A stretch of 64,000 nt of DNA. It comes from Pseudomonas nitroreducens (GTDB lineage Bacteria > Pseudomonadota > Gammaproteobacteria > Pseudomonadales > Pseudomonadaceae). The notes under the pieces are model-generated. The model did not search any database. It was not told the origin of the DNA and saw nothing but the letters and a program-made list of their open reading frames with translations. This document shows positions 17,621-27,106 of the stretch, in pieces (the stretch's first letter is position 1; each line of letters opens with the position of its first letter). Location of the stretch: NCBI RefSeq assembly GCF_024170165.1, contig NZ_JALJXP010000018.1:62001-126000 (forward strand). The letters are read 5' to 3'. The position numbers and the translations under genes are program-made.

Positions 17621-18154
17621 ATGAAAGAAAGCCCCCTGCGCCGCCTGCTGTTCCTCCTGCTCCTCGCCACCAGCGCCACCGTCTGGGCGGCGCCGCGTGA
17701 GCTGAGCTGGCCCGAGCTGATCCCCGAGGGCGCGCCGCCGCCCCCGCCGCCGGTGCCGCTGCACGATATGTCCAAGCTTTCCGATGTACTCAATTCGGAG
17801 AGTGGCCCGGCGGTGAAGCAGCAGATACCCAACGCACCCGTGGTACAGCAGCTGGATGGCGAGGAAGTGAAGATGCCGGGCTACATCGTGCCGCTGGAAG
17901 TGGAGGAAGACGGCCAGACCGTGCGTGACTTCCTGCTGGTGCCCTACTACGGCGCCTGCATCCACGTACCGGCGCCGCCGTCCAACCAGATCGTCTATGT
18001 TCGAGGCGGCAAGGGCGTAAAAGTCGACGAGCTTTACCAGCCGTTCTGGATCATCGGCAGGATGAGCGTGAAGGCGGTGGAAAGCGACCTCGCCGAGGCC
18101 GGCTACCAGATGCAGGCCAGCAGCATCGAACCCTACGAATACACCGGCCAGTGA
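17621..18154 (+). CDS. DUF3299 family periplasmic protein
   Basis: The 177-residue protein has a signal peptide (residues 1 to about 22), then a proline-rich stretch (EGAPPPPPPVPLH). The conserved core GYIVPLEVEEDGQTVRDFLLVPYYGACIHVPAPPSNQIV contains a conserved cysteine/histidine pair. It closes the zrgA-ABC operon. The family often accompanies such ABC transporters; a metal-binding role is plausible but unproven. Confidence 0.8.
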   Translation: MKESPLRRLLFLLLLATSATVWAAPRELSWPELIPEGAPPPPPPVPLHDMSKLSDVLNSESGPAVKQQIPNAPVVQQLDGEEVKMPGYIVPLEVEEDGQTVRDFLLVPYYGACIHVPAPPSNQIVYVRGGKGVKVDELYQPFWIIGRMSVKAVESDLAEAGYQMQASSIEPYEYTGQ

Positions 18155-18207
18155 GTGGGCGCGGCGCTTTGCCGCACCCTCGATTCCTACAAAGCTTGTG
18201 GGCTTTA

Positions 18208-18248
18208 TTGAGCCAGGTCAAAAGTACGCTTTTAGCGCTGTCTACTAT
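18208..18248 (+). promoter_or_regulatory. Anr/Dnr-type FNR box and -10 element of oprG
   Basis: TTGAGCCAGGTCAA at 18208-18221 is the FNR/Anr palindrome TTGAT-N4-ATCAA with one change per half. A TACTAT -10 hexamer lies at 18243-18248. If transcription starts near 18256 the box is centred near -41.5, the ideal class II activator position. Low-oxygen, Anr-dependent oprG expression is known in P. aeruginosa. Confidence 0.7.
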
Positions 18249-18291
18249 TCTGGGCACCAACACTTATACCAAAGAGATATTGGAGCTCATC

Positions 18292-19011
18292 ATGCGTAAG
18301 TCCTGGCTAACCACTTCGCTTCTCTCACTTGCCGTCGCAGCGCCGGTCGCAGCCCAGGCCGCCGACATTCGCGGCCACCAGGCCGGCGACTTCCTGGTAC
18401 GTGGTGGTTTTGCCACCGTGGCGCCCGATGACAGCAGCTCCAACGTCAAGCTCGACGGCACCAAGGTCAGTGGCACCAAGGCCACCGTCGACAGTGACAC
18501 CCAGCTGGGCCTGACCTTCGCCTACCTGCTCACCGACAAGATCGGTATCGAGCTGGTCGCCGCCACTCCGTTCAAGCACCAGGTCGACGTGAAGGGCCTG
18601 AACAAGGCCACCGGCCTGAGCGGTCTGGACGGCAAGCTGGCCGACATCAAGCAGCTGCCGCCGACCGTACTGCTGCAGTACTACCCCATGGGTGGTACGA
18701 GCTCCGCCTTCCAGCCGTATGGCGGTCTGGGTATCAACTACACCACCTTCTTCGACGAAGACCTGACCAGCTCCCGCAAGGACCAAGGCTTCAGCAACCT
18801 GAAGCTGCAGGATTCCTGGGGCCTGGCCGCCGAACTGGGCATGGACTACATGCTCAACGAACACGCCTTCGTCAACGCCGCGGTCTGGTACATGGACATC
18901 GACACCAAGGCCAGCGTCGACGGGCCGTCCGCGCTGGGCGTACAGAAAACCAAGGTCGATGTTGACGTCGACCCCTGGGTTTACATGGTCGGTTTCGGCT
19001 ACCGTTTCTGA
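18292..19011 (+). CDS. oprG: Outer membrane protein OprG (OmpW family)
   Basis: The 239-residue eight-stranded beta-barrel begins with signal peptide MRKSWLTTSLLSLAVAAPVAAQA, then ADIRGHQAGDFLVRGGFATVAP. It has the OmpW hallmarks LLTDKIGIELVAATPFKH and a C-terminal aromatic residue (VGFGYRF). It forms a small hydrophobic-molecule channel in the outer membrane. ATG 18292 is used; the longer frame overlaps the promoter. A predicted Anr site precedes it and a hairpin terminator follows. Confidence 0.95.
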   Translation: MRKSWLTTSLLSLAVAAPVAAQAADIRGHQAGDFLVRGGFATVAPDDSSSNVKLDGTKVSGTKATVDSDTQLGLTFAYLLTDKIGIELVAATPFKHQVDVKGLNKATGLSGLDGKLADIKQLPPTVLLQYYPMGGTSSAFQPYGGLGINYTTFFDEDLTSSRKDQGFSNLKLQDSWGLAAELGMDYMLNEHAFVNAAVWYMDIDTKASVDGPSALGVQKTKVDVDVDPWVYMVGFGYRF

Positions 19012-19023
19012 CGGAGCACACAT

Positions 19024-19051
19024 GAAAAAGGCGCCCAAGGGCGCCTTTTTC
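19024..19051 (+). terminator. Rho-independent terminator after oprG
   Basis: GAAAAAGGCGCC, CAAG, GGCGCCTTTTT is a perfect stem with a T-run, 13 bp after the oprG stop. Its symmetry would let it work in both directions. Confidence 0.9.
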
Positions 19052-19068
19052 ACTTTCAGGGAACCGCT

Positions 19069-19405
19069 ATGTACCTCGAACTCAAAGCACTGCACGTCAG
19101 CCTGGCGATCCTCAGCACCTTGCTCTTCCTGCTACGCCTGGGGCTGAGCTGGTGGGGCAGGCGCCCGTCGGGCTGGCAGCGCGGACTGCCCCATCTGATC
19201 GACACCCTGCTGCTGCTCAGCGCCCTGGGCCTGGTGCACCTGGCGATGCCCTGGCCGCTGCCGGTGTGGCTGCAGGTGAAGCTCGGCCTGCTGGTGCTCT
19301 ACATCGTGCTGGCGGCCTTCGCTCTGCGCAGCACGTCGAAGCCAGCCAAGGCGCTGCTCAGCGTTCTCGCACTGGGCTCGCTGGCCGGCATCTTCTACCT
19401 GGCGG

Positions 19406-19425
<20 letters not shown>
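19069..19425 (+). CDS. SirB2-family membrane protein
   Basis: The 118-residue protein has four hydrophobic segments and the family start YLELKALHVSLAILSTLLF, ending YLAVNKPWW. The family is named after Salmonella SirB2; its molecular role is not established. It starts 17 bp after the oprG terminator and ends 20 bp into the convergent epimerase gene, a small tail-to-tail overlap. Confidence 0.8.
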
Positions 19426-20345
<920 letters not shown>

Positions 20346-20353
<8 letters not shown>

Positions 20354-21230
20354 GGCGGTAATAGCGATCCAGCAGGGCGGGCAGGCCGGCGCGCCAGGCG
20401 CGCGGCTTGATACCGAAGGTATGGAGGATTTTCTTGCAGGCGAGCACCGCATGCTGCGGTTCGTCGCCGGCGTCCGGGCGCGCGGCGTGGGCCTGCGGGC
20501 TCGGTTCCTGGACGGCCAGGGTATGGAAGGCGCGGGCCTCGCCGAGTACCACCTGGCCCAGGGACAGGGTGGTCGTGGCTTCCAGGCCGCCATAGTGGTA
20601 GGTGCCCCACAGCGGCGCCTGGCAGTCGAGCTGCTTGAGCACCGAGAGGATCACCCGCGCGGCGTCGTCCACCGGGGTCGGGTTGCCGCGGCGGTCGTCG
20701 GCGAGGAACAGCACCTGCTCCTTCTCGGCACGCCCGAGGAAGCGGCCGAGCACGCCGTCGGCGCTGTCGTCCAGCAACCAGCCGAAACGCAGCAGCACAT
20801 GCCGCGGACAGGTCGCCCGCACCCACTGCTCCATGCGCCACAGCGCCTGGCCACGCGGGCCCAGGGGCAGCGGCTCGTCCTTCTCGCTGTAGGCGGTGGC
20901 GCGGGCGCCATCGAACACGCGGTAGCTGGACGGCTGGATCAGCAGGATCTCGTGGTGCTGGCAGAGTTCGGACAGACGCTCCACCGCGCGCTCCTGGCTG
21001 GCCAGGCGGGCGGCGTCGACAGCCTCGGCCTGGAACCAGTCGAAGTAGTAGGCGAGGTTGATCACCGCGTCGGGGCGGGTCTCGTCCAGCAGGACGGTGA
21101 GGCTGGAAGCGTCCCAGCCCTGTTCGGGCGGCCGGGGGGCGAGGAAGCCGATGTCTTCCTCGGCACCAAGGCGGATCAGCGCCTGTCCAAGGGCATTACC
21201 GCCACCCAACAGCATCAGGCGCATGCGCAT
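20346..21230 (-). CDS. RmlD-like sugar-nucleotide-binding reductase
   Basis: The 294-residue protein starts MRMRLMLLGGGNALGQALIR, a Rossmann NAD(P)-binding loop. It contains RPDAVINLAYYFDWFQAEAVD and ILLIQPSSYRVFDG, which match the dTDP-4-dehydrorhamnose reductase (RmlD) family pattern. The usual catalytic YxxxK is altered (YSEKDEPLPLGPRG), so activity is uncertain. It is coupled to the following epimerase gene. Probable role: modification of a surface-glycan sugar. Confidence 0.75.
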
Positions 21231-21370
21231 ATTCTGGGGGTCACTCGAATCCGTGGGTTACCGCCGGCACGCACGGCGCCGGGGATGATGCCCGCATTTT
21301 TCCTGTGCCCCGGCACAGCGTCAAGCTTGGCCGACCCGCTGCAGACTCGGCCGCACGTGGCGGCGCTGCT

Positions 21371-21859
21371 CTAGGAGCGGCGGCGGAACAACGGGCGCGG
21401 CTCGATCACCGAGCGGCCGTAGAGCACGCTCAGGCCCGCCAGGCCCTTCAGCGCATCTTCCACGGGCTTGTCCTCGCGCACGGCAAAGGCATCGAAACCG
21501 CACTGGCGCATATGCGCCAACTGGTCACGCAGCACATCGCCGACGGCGCGCAGTTCGCCGCGCCAGCCCAGACGGCTGCGCAGCAGATAGGCCAGGCTGT
21601 AGCCGCGACCATCGCGGAAGCTGGGGAAGTCGATGGCGATCAGCGCCGGCTCCTTCAGGCGCCAGATCAGTTCCTCGGGGTCGTCCTCCGGTGCCAGCCA
21701 GACGCCGTGTCCGGAGCCGGACTCCAGCGCCAGCCAGTCCTTCAGCGGCAGGATCAGTCGGCCCTCGGGCAATACTTCCGGCAGTTCGCGCAGCAAGGTC
21801 CAGGGATCGCCCGGCGCCACTTCCGCCACGCCATCGCGCAGACGAATCAGGTTCTTCAT
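21371..21859 (-). CDS. DUF934 protein associated with sulfite reductase
   Basis: The 162-residue protein starts MKNLIRLRDGV at ATG 21859, overlapping the cysI stop by 4 bp. DUF934 proteins are regularly encoded next to single-polypeptide sulfite/nitrite reductases and are thought to help assimilatory sulfate reduction. The central AIDFPSFRDGRGYSLAYLLR motif is the family signature. It is co-transcribed with cysI; the biochemical role is unsettled. Confidence 0.85.
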   Translation of the reverse strand: MKNLIRLRDGVAEVAPGDPWTLLRELPEVLPEGRLILPLKDWLALESGSGHGVWLAPEDDPEELIWRLKEPALIAIDFPSFRDGRGYSLAYLLRSRLGWRGELRAVGDVLRDQLAHMRQCGFDAFAVREDKPVEDALKGLAGLSVLYGRSVIEPRPLFRRRS

Positions 21860-23520
21860 GCCGGCACCTCCGCCTGGCGGTAGACCCGCGCCTTGAACGG
21901 CTCCAGGCCGATGCGCTCGACCGTTTCGACGAAGCGCTCGCCGGCGCCGCGCTGCTCGACATAGGTGTGTACCAGCGCTTCGATCACATCCGGCACCTCG
22001 GCAGCGCTGAACGACGGGCCGATCACCTTGCCCAGCGCGCTCTTCACACCCTGCGCGCCGCCCAGGGTGATCTGGTACCACTCGCTGCCGTTCTTATCGA
22101 CGCCGAGGATGCCGATGTTGCCAATGTGGTGATGGCCGCAGGCGTTCATGCAGCCGGAAATGTTCAGGCTGAGGTCGCCCAGGTCGTGCAGGTAGTCGAG
22201 GTCCTCGAAGCGCTGCTGGATGCCCTGGGCGATGGGGATCGACTTGGCGTTGGCCAGCGCGCAGAAGTCGCCGCCGGGGCAGGCGATGATGTCGGTCAGC
22301 AGCCCCTGGTTCGGCGTACCCAGGCCAGCCCCGCGGGCTTCCTGCCAGAGCGCGTGGAGGTCGGACTTGCGCACGTCCGGCAGGACCAGGTTCTGTTCGT
22401 GGGCGACGCGGATTTCGCCGAAGCCGAAGCGCTCGGCCCAGTCGGCCACCAGCTCCATCTGTCCGGCGGTGGCATCCCCCGGCGGCGCCTCGGCGCCCGG
22501 CTTGGTGGACAGCACCACGCTGGCATAGCCCGGTACGCGGTGCGGACGCACATTGCGCGAGGCCCAGCGGGCGAAGTCGGCATCGGCGGCCAGAGCCGTG
22601 CCGTAGGCCAGTTCGTCGGCAGACGCGTAGACCGGCGGATCGAATGCCGCCGCAACGCGCTGGTACTCATCGAGGGTCAGTTGTGCCTCGCCATCGCGCA
22701 GGTGCTGCCACTCTTCCTCCACCTCGCGGGAGAACGCCTCGATGCCCAGCGCCTTCACCAGGATCTTGATCCGCGCCTTGTACTTGTTGTCGCGGCGGCC
22801 ATGGCGGTTGTACACGCGAAGGACAGCCTCGACGTAGGACAGCAGGTGCCACCAGGGCAGGTCCTCGCGGATGACCTGGCCGAGCATCGGCGTGCGCCCC
22901 AGCCCGCCGCCGACCAAAACCTTCAGGCGCAGTTCGCCGTCTTCGGCGCGGCGCAGGTAGAGGCCGATGTCGTGCATCATCACCGCCGCGCGGTCCTCCT
23001 CGGCGGCGCAGATCGCGATCTTGAACTTGCGCGGCAGGAAGAGGAATTCGGGGTTCACCGTCGACCACTGGCGGAGGATTTCCGCCAGTGGGCGCGGGTC
23101 GAGGAACTCGTCCGCGGCGACACCGGCGAAGGCCTCGGTGGTGATGTTGCGCACGCAGTTGCCGGAGGTCTGGATGGCATGCATCTCGACCTCCGCCAGG
23201 CGCTCGAGGATGTCCGGCACCCGCGCCAGCTCGACCCAGTTGAACTGGATGTTCTGCCGCGTGGTGAAGTGGCCGTAGCCGCGGTCGTGCTCGCGGGCGA
23301 TCCAGGCCAGGGTGCGCATCTGCTCGCTGGACAGCGTGCCGTAGGGAATCGCCACCCGCAGCATGTAGGCGTGCTTCTGCAGGTACAGGCCGTTCTGCAG
23401 GCGCAGCGGCAGGAATTCCTCTTCGCTCAGTTCGTCGCTCAGGCGCCGCTGCACCTGGTCGCGGAACTGCGCCACCCGTTCGCGCACCAGGGCGCGGTCG
23501 TAATCATCGTATCGGTACAT
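21856..23520 (-). CDS. cysI: Ferredoxin-type assimilatory sulfite reductase
   Basis: The 554-residue siroheme/[4Fe-4S] enzyme reduces sulfite to sulfide for cysteine synthesis. The duplicated nitrite/sulfite reductase fold is visible: GYGHFTTRQNIQFNW and SGNCVRNITTEAF in the first half. The cluster cysteines are in CPGGDFC and SGCMNACGHHHIGN. It is followed immediately by DUF934. The 345-bp region upstream separates it from divergent ccoG and must hold both promoters. Confidence 0.93.
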   Translation of the reverse strand: MYRYDDYDRALVRERVAQFRDQVQRRLSDELSEEEFLPLRLQNGLYLQKHAYMLRVAIPYGTLSSEQMRTLAWIAREHDRGYGHFTTRQNIQFNWVELARVPDILERLAEVEMHAIQTSGNCVRNITTEAFAGVAADEFLDPRPLAEILRQWSTVNPEFLFLPRKFKIAICAAEEDRAAVMMHDIGLYLRRAEDGELRLKVLVGGGLGRTPMLGQVIREDLPWWHLLSYVEAVLRVYNRHGRRDNKYKARIKILVKALGIEAFSREVEEEWQHLRDGEAQLTLDEYQRVAAAFDPPVYASADELAYGTALAADADFARWASRNVRPHRVPGYASVVLSTKPGAEAPPGDATAGQMELVADWAERFGFGEIRVAHEQNLVLPDVRKSDLHALWQEARGAGLGTPNQGLLTDIIACPGGDFCALANAKSIPIAQGIQQRFEDLDYLHDLGDLSLNISGCMNACGHHHIGNIGILGVDKNGSEWYQITLGGAQGVKSALGKVIGPSFSAAEVPDVIEALVHTYVEQRGAGERFVETVERIGLEPFKARVYRQAEVPA

Positions 23521-23865
23521 CGCCAGGCCACCTTGGGGACGTTGCGTAGCGGCCTGCTTCTGTCGTCGAGCGCGCTACTTCAGGGATGACCGAATAGTGG
23601 CCGGCGCCTGCTGCGCAAAACAGCGGCAGATCGCGCGGGAAAAACCGGATCAGATGCGCCCGGCGCCTGCCCCTGCGGGCCTGCGACCGGTTGCCGCAAC
23701 AGGCCCGATCAGCCGCCCCATCGCGCAGCACGCCAGGCCGCCAGCAGCGCGGGCCGGAGCGTTCTGCGCCATCTGATATGGTTTTTTCCGGCGAACCTGA
23801 ATCTGTTTCGGGTGCAGACCGATTCGTACAGTCGCGGCGCCTCTTCTGCCTGATGGGCCACGACA
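23521..23865. other. Divergent intergenic region cysI / ccoG
   Basis: These 345 bp carry no credible gene. I see no riboswitch, no clear FNR-type palindrome and no strong sigma-70 pair. Only a short AT-rich patch (TGATATGGTTTTTTCC, 23774-23789) lies about 80 bp before ccoG, which may contain its promoter. Confidence 0.6.
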
Positions 23866-25275
23866 ATGAGCGAAAGAATCCAAGCGAAGATCATCGAGAT
23901 CGACGCACCGCAACGTTTCACCCCGCCGCCCAAACCGCTGTCGGCGGTGACCCCGACGGTCTACACCAAGCGCTTCGCCGGACGCTTCCGCGACCTGCGG
24001 CGCCTGGGCGGCGGCCTGCTGTTCCTGCTGTTCTTCGGCACCCTGTGGCTGCAATGGAACGGCCGCCAGGCGGTGCTCTGGGACCTGCCCGAGCGCAAGT
24101 TCTACATCTTCGGCGCGACCTTCTGGCCGCAGGATTTCATCCTGCTCTCGGCGATCCTGATCATCGCCGCCTTCGGCCTGTTCTTCATCACGGTGTTCGC
24201 CGGCCGCGTCTGGTGCGGCTACACCTGCCCGCAGAGCGTGTGGACCTGGGTCTTCATGTGGGCCGAGCAGGTCACCGAGGGCGACCGCAATCAGCGCATC
24301 AAGCGCGACCAGGGCCCGGTGAATGCGGAGAAAGTCCTGCGCAAGGGCGCCAAGCACGGCCTCTGGCTGCTGATCAGCCTGGTCACGGCGATCACCTTCA
24401 TCGGCTACTTCACGCCGGTGCGGCCACTGGTGGCGGACCTGTTCACCCTCAGGCTCGACCTGGAAAGCACCTTCTGGGTCGCCTTCTTCGCCGCCGCCAC
24501 CTACGCCAACGCCGGCTGGCTGCGCGAGCAGGTGTGCATCCACATGTGCCCGTACTCGCGCTTCCAGAGCGTGATGTTCGACAAGGACACCCTGATCATT
24601 TCCTACGACGCGGCGCGTGGCGAATCCCGCGGCGCACGCAAGAAGGACGCCGATCCCAAGGCCCTCGGCCTGGGTGACTGCATCGACTGCCAGCAGTGCG
24701 TGCAGGTCTGCCCCACCGGCATCGACATCCGCGACGGCCTGCAGATCGCCTGCATCGGCTGTGCCGCCTGCATCGACGCCTGCGACTCGGTGATGGACAA
24801 GATGGGCTACGACCGTGGCCTGGTGCGCTACACCTCGGAAAGCGCGCTGGAGGGCGGCCAGACCCACCTGCTGCGCCCACGCCTGATCGGCTACGCGGCG
24901 GTGCTGCTGGTGATGATCGGCGCCTTCGTCTGGGCCCTGGAAGCGCGGCCGCTGATCAACCTCGACGTGGCCCGCGACCGCGGCCTGTTCCGCGAGAACG
25001 CCGTCGGTGAGATCGAGAACATCTACAACCTCAAGCTGATCAACAAGACCCAGCAGCCGCAGCACTACCAGTTGAGCCTTGCCGATGGCGCCGGCTACCG
25101 CCTGCAGGGCGTGCCGGAGCTGATGCTGCAGCCGGGCGAGATCCGCGACTTCGCCGTCTCGGTGGCCAGCCTGGCGCAGAGCAGCGCCGGTGGTTCGGTG
25201 CCGCTGCACTTCAAGGTCAGCGATGGCAACGAGTCCATCGACGCCGCCAGCACCTTCGTCTCGCCGAGGCGCTGA
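23866..25275 (+). CDS. ccoG: Cytochrome c oxidase accessory protein CcoG (FixG/RdxA)
   Basis: The 469-residue inner-membrane ferredoxin-like protein helps copper handling during cbb3 oxidase assembly. The N-terminal half has several transmembrane segments with the WCGYTCPQSVWTWVFMW motif. Two [4Fe-4S] sets follow, CIDCQQCVQVCP (C272, C275, C278, C282) and CIGCAACIDAC (C296, C299, C302, C306), then a periplasmic Ig-like C-terminal domain. No cco genes adjoin it, so this is a detached accessory gene. It ends 2 bp before an in-frame ATG at 25278 that may not be used. Confidence 0.93.
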   Translation: MSERIQAKIIEIDAPQRFTPPPKPLSAVTPTVYTKRFAGRFRDLRRLGGGLLFLLFFGTLWLQWNGRQAVLWDLPERKFYIFGATFWPQDFILLSAILIIAAFGLFFITVFAGRVWCGYTCPQSVWTWVFMWAEQVTEGDRNQRIKRDQGPVNAEKVLRKGAKHGLWLLISLVTAITFIGYFTPVRPLVADLFTLRLDLESTFWVAFFAAATYANAGWLREQVCIHMCPYSRFQSVMFDKDTLIISYDAARGESRGARKKDADPKALGLGDCIDCQQCVQVCPTGIDIRDGLQIACIGCAACIDACDSVMDKMGYDRGLVRYTSESALEGGQTHLLRPRLIGYAAVLLVMIGAFVWALEARPLINLDVARDRGLFRENAVGEIENIYNLKLINKTQQPQHYQLSLADGAGYRLQGVPELMLQPGEIRDFAVSVASLAQSSAGGSVPLHFKVSDGNESIDAASTFVSPRR

Positions 25276-25290
25276 GCATGGCTCGGGAGC

Positions 25291-25320
25291 TTGGCGTGAC
25301 CTCGGCGCAGCGCCTAGAGT
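25291..25320 (+). promoter_or_regulatory. Predicted sigma-70 promoter of the MocR-type gene
   Basis: TTGGCG at 25291-25296 and TAGAGT at 25315-25320 are separated by 18 bp. This pair lies inside the apparent N-terminal extension of the downstream frame and argues that translation begins later, at 25362. Confidence 0.45.
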
Positions 25321-25361
25321 GGGCGGATTCTTCCGCCCCCCAGGCCGCCGTGCAGGACAAG

Positions 25362-26771
25362 ATGAAGCGCTACGAGAAATTCGCCGACGAGATCGCCGGC
25401 CTGATCCGCAGCGGCGTGCTCGCCCCCGGCCAGAAAGTCCCCTCGGTGCGGCACGCCAGCCGCACCTACGGGGTCAGCGCCTCCACGGTGTTCCAGGCCT
25501 ATTACCTGCTGGAGGACCGCGGGCTGATCGTCGCCCGTGCGCGCTCGGGCTATTTCGTCCGCGAGCACGTGCAGCGCGCGCTGGCCGAGCCGGAAATCGC
25601 CCGCCACGACGCGCAGACCACCGAGGTGGACGTCAGCGAACTGGTGTTCTCGGTGCTCAGCTCGATCAAGGACCCGGATACCGTGCCCTTCGGCTCGGCC
25701 TTCCCGGCGCCGGAACTGTTTCCCCTGCCGCGCCTGGCACGCTCCATGGCCCACGCCGTGCGCGACATGGACCCGCGCTCGGTGGTCGCCGACCTCGCCC
25801 CCGGCAGCCACGCGCTGCGCCGGCAGATCGCCCTGCGCTACATGGTCGGCGGCATGCCGCTGCCGGTGGAAGAACTGGTGGTCACCAACGGCGCGCTGGA
25901 AGCGCTGAACCTGTGCCTGCAGGTGGTCACCCAGCCGGGCGACCTGGTCGCCATCGAGGCGCCGGCCTTCTACGCCAGCCTGCAGGTGCTCGAACGCCTC
26001 AAGCTCAAGGCGGTGGAAATCCCCGTACACCCGCGCGAGGGCATCGACCTGGACGTGCTCGCCGACAGCCTGGCGCGCCTGCCGATCAAGGCCTGCTGGT
26101 TCATGAGCAACTTCCAGAACCCGCTGGGCGCGAGCATGGCCGAAGACAAGAAGCGCGCCCTCGCCGCGCTGCTGGCCCGGCATCAGGTGCCGCTGATCGA
26201 GGACGACGTCTACGCCGAACTGTACTTCGCCGCCCAGGCGCCCAAACCGGTGAAGGCCTTCGACAGCGAAGGGCTGGTGATGCACTGCAGCTCCTTCTCC
26301 AAGAGCCTCGCGCCGGGCTACCGGGTCGGCTGGGTCGCCGGCGGGCGCTACGCCGAGCAGATCGAGCGGCTCAAGCTGATGACCAGCCTGTCGGCCTCGG
26401 TGCCGGCCCAGGCGGCCATCGCCGACTACCTGCAGCACGGCGGCTACGACCGCCACCTGCGCAAACTGCGCCATGCGCTGGAAAGCCAGCAGCACGCGAT
26501 GCTCGCCGCCGTGGCCCGGCACTTCCCCGCCGCCACCCGCGTCACCCGGCCCAGCGGCGGCTACTTCCTGTGGCTGGAGCTGCCCGAGCACATCGACGCG
26601 CTCAAGCTGTTCCAGCTCGCCCATGCCCAGGGCATCAGCCTCGCTCCGGGGCCGATCTTCTCGGCGACGCGGCGCTTCGGCCACTGCCTGCGCCTGAACT
26701 ATGGCCACCCGTGGACCACCGCCAGCGAACAGGCCATGGAAACCCTCGGGCGGATCATTCACTCGCTGTAG
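25362..26771 (+). CDS. MocR/PdxR-type GntR regulator with aminotransferase domain
   Basis: The 469-residue protein combines an N-terminal winged helix (MKRYEKFADEIAGLIRSGVL, then VPSVRHASRTYGVSASTVFQ) with a fold type I aminotransferase domain. The PLP lysine is K314 in SSFSKSLAPGYRVGW. Such regulators bind PLP or an amino compound and usually control nearby genes. I chose ATG 25362 because the family starts MKRYEKFAD and a promoter seems to overlap the earlier frame; ATG 25278 is the alternative. The target is unknown; candidates are itself or the small gene at 26878. Confidence 0.85.
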   Translation: MKRYEKFADEIAGLIRSGVLAPGQKVPSVRHASRTYGVSASTVFQAYYLLEDRGLIVARARSGYFVREHVQRALAEPEIARHDAQTTEVDVSELVFSVLSSIKDPDTVPFGSAFPAPELFPLPRLARSMAHAVRDMDPRSVVADLAPGSHALRRQIALRYMVGGMPLPVEELVVTNGALEALNLCLQVVTQPGDLVAIEAPAFYASLQVLERLKLKAVEIPVHPREGIDLDVLADSLARLPIKACWFMSNFQNPLGASMAEDKKRALAALLARHQVPLIEDDVYAELYFAAQAPKPVKAFDSEGLVMHCSSFSKSLAPGYRVGWVAGGRYAEQIERLKLMTSLSASVPAQAAIADYLQHGGYDRHLRKLRHALESQQHAMLAAVARHFPAATRVTRPSGGYFLWLELPEHIDALKLFQLAHAQGISLAPGPIFSATRRFGHCLRLNYGHPWTTASEQAMETLGRIIHSL

Positions 26772-26877
26772 AGCGGCAGCCGGACTGATCCGCACATTCG
26801 GAAACGATCTGTACCTGTGCGGCGCTTTGTCGCAGGCCTACCCTGTCAGGCAGGAAACCCGGACGAGGGAAGCTGTC

Positions 26878-26997
26878 ATGGAAGCGGAAGGCCTGATGAT
26901 CCTGCTCACAGTGAGCGCCGCGCTCGGCGTGCACCTGTGGGTGCGCTGGTACCTGCGACGCGGGATGCTGCCACGCGGCGATCAATGGCTGGCCTGA
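26878..26997 (+). CDS. 39-residue predicted single-pass membrane peptide
   Basis: This short frame has a GAGGGA ribosome site about 8 bp before ATG 26878. It encodes MEAEGLMILLTVSAALGVHL followed by WVRWYLRRGMLPRGDQWLA. An acidic N-terminus, a hydrophobic helix at about residues 6-20 and a basic tail (RWYLRR) predict an inner-membrane peptide with cytoplasmic C-terminus. It lies 106 bp after the MocR-type gene and just before a REP hairpin. I do not recognise a family. Confidence 0.5.
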   Translation: MEAEGLMILLTVSAALGVHLWVRWYLRRGMLPRGDQWLA

Positions 26998-27008
26998 GCG
27001 GCTCTTCG

Positions 27009-27087
27009 CAGGAGCGAGCTTGCTCGCGAACGGCCCAGCCCTGGTCCCTCCAGGAAGCTCTGTTCGCGAGCAAGCTCGCTCCTACAG
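27009..27087. repeat. REP-like inverted pair
   Basis: GGAGCGAGCTTGCTCGCGAAC and its inverse TTCGCGAGCAAGCTCGCTCC are separated by about 35 bp between convergent genes. The same unit recurs at 35238-35309 and as a single copy at 51891-51917. Confidence 0.85.
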
Positions 27088-27106
27088 GAAGCAAAAAGCC
27101 CGCGCT

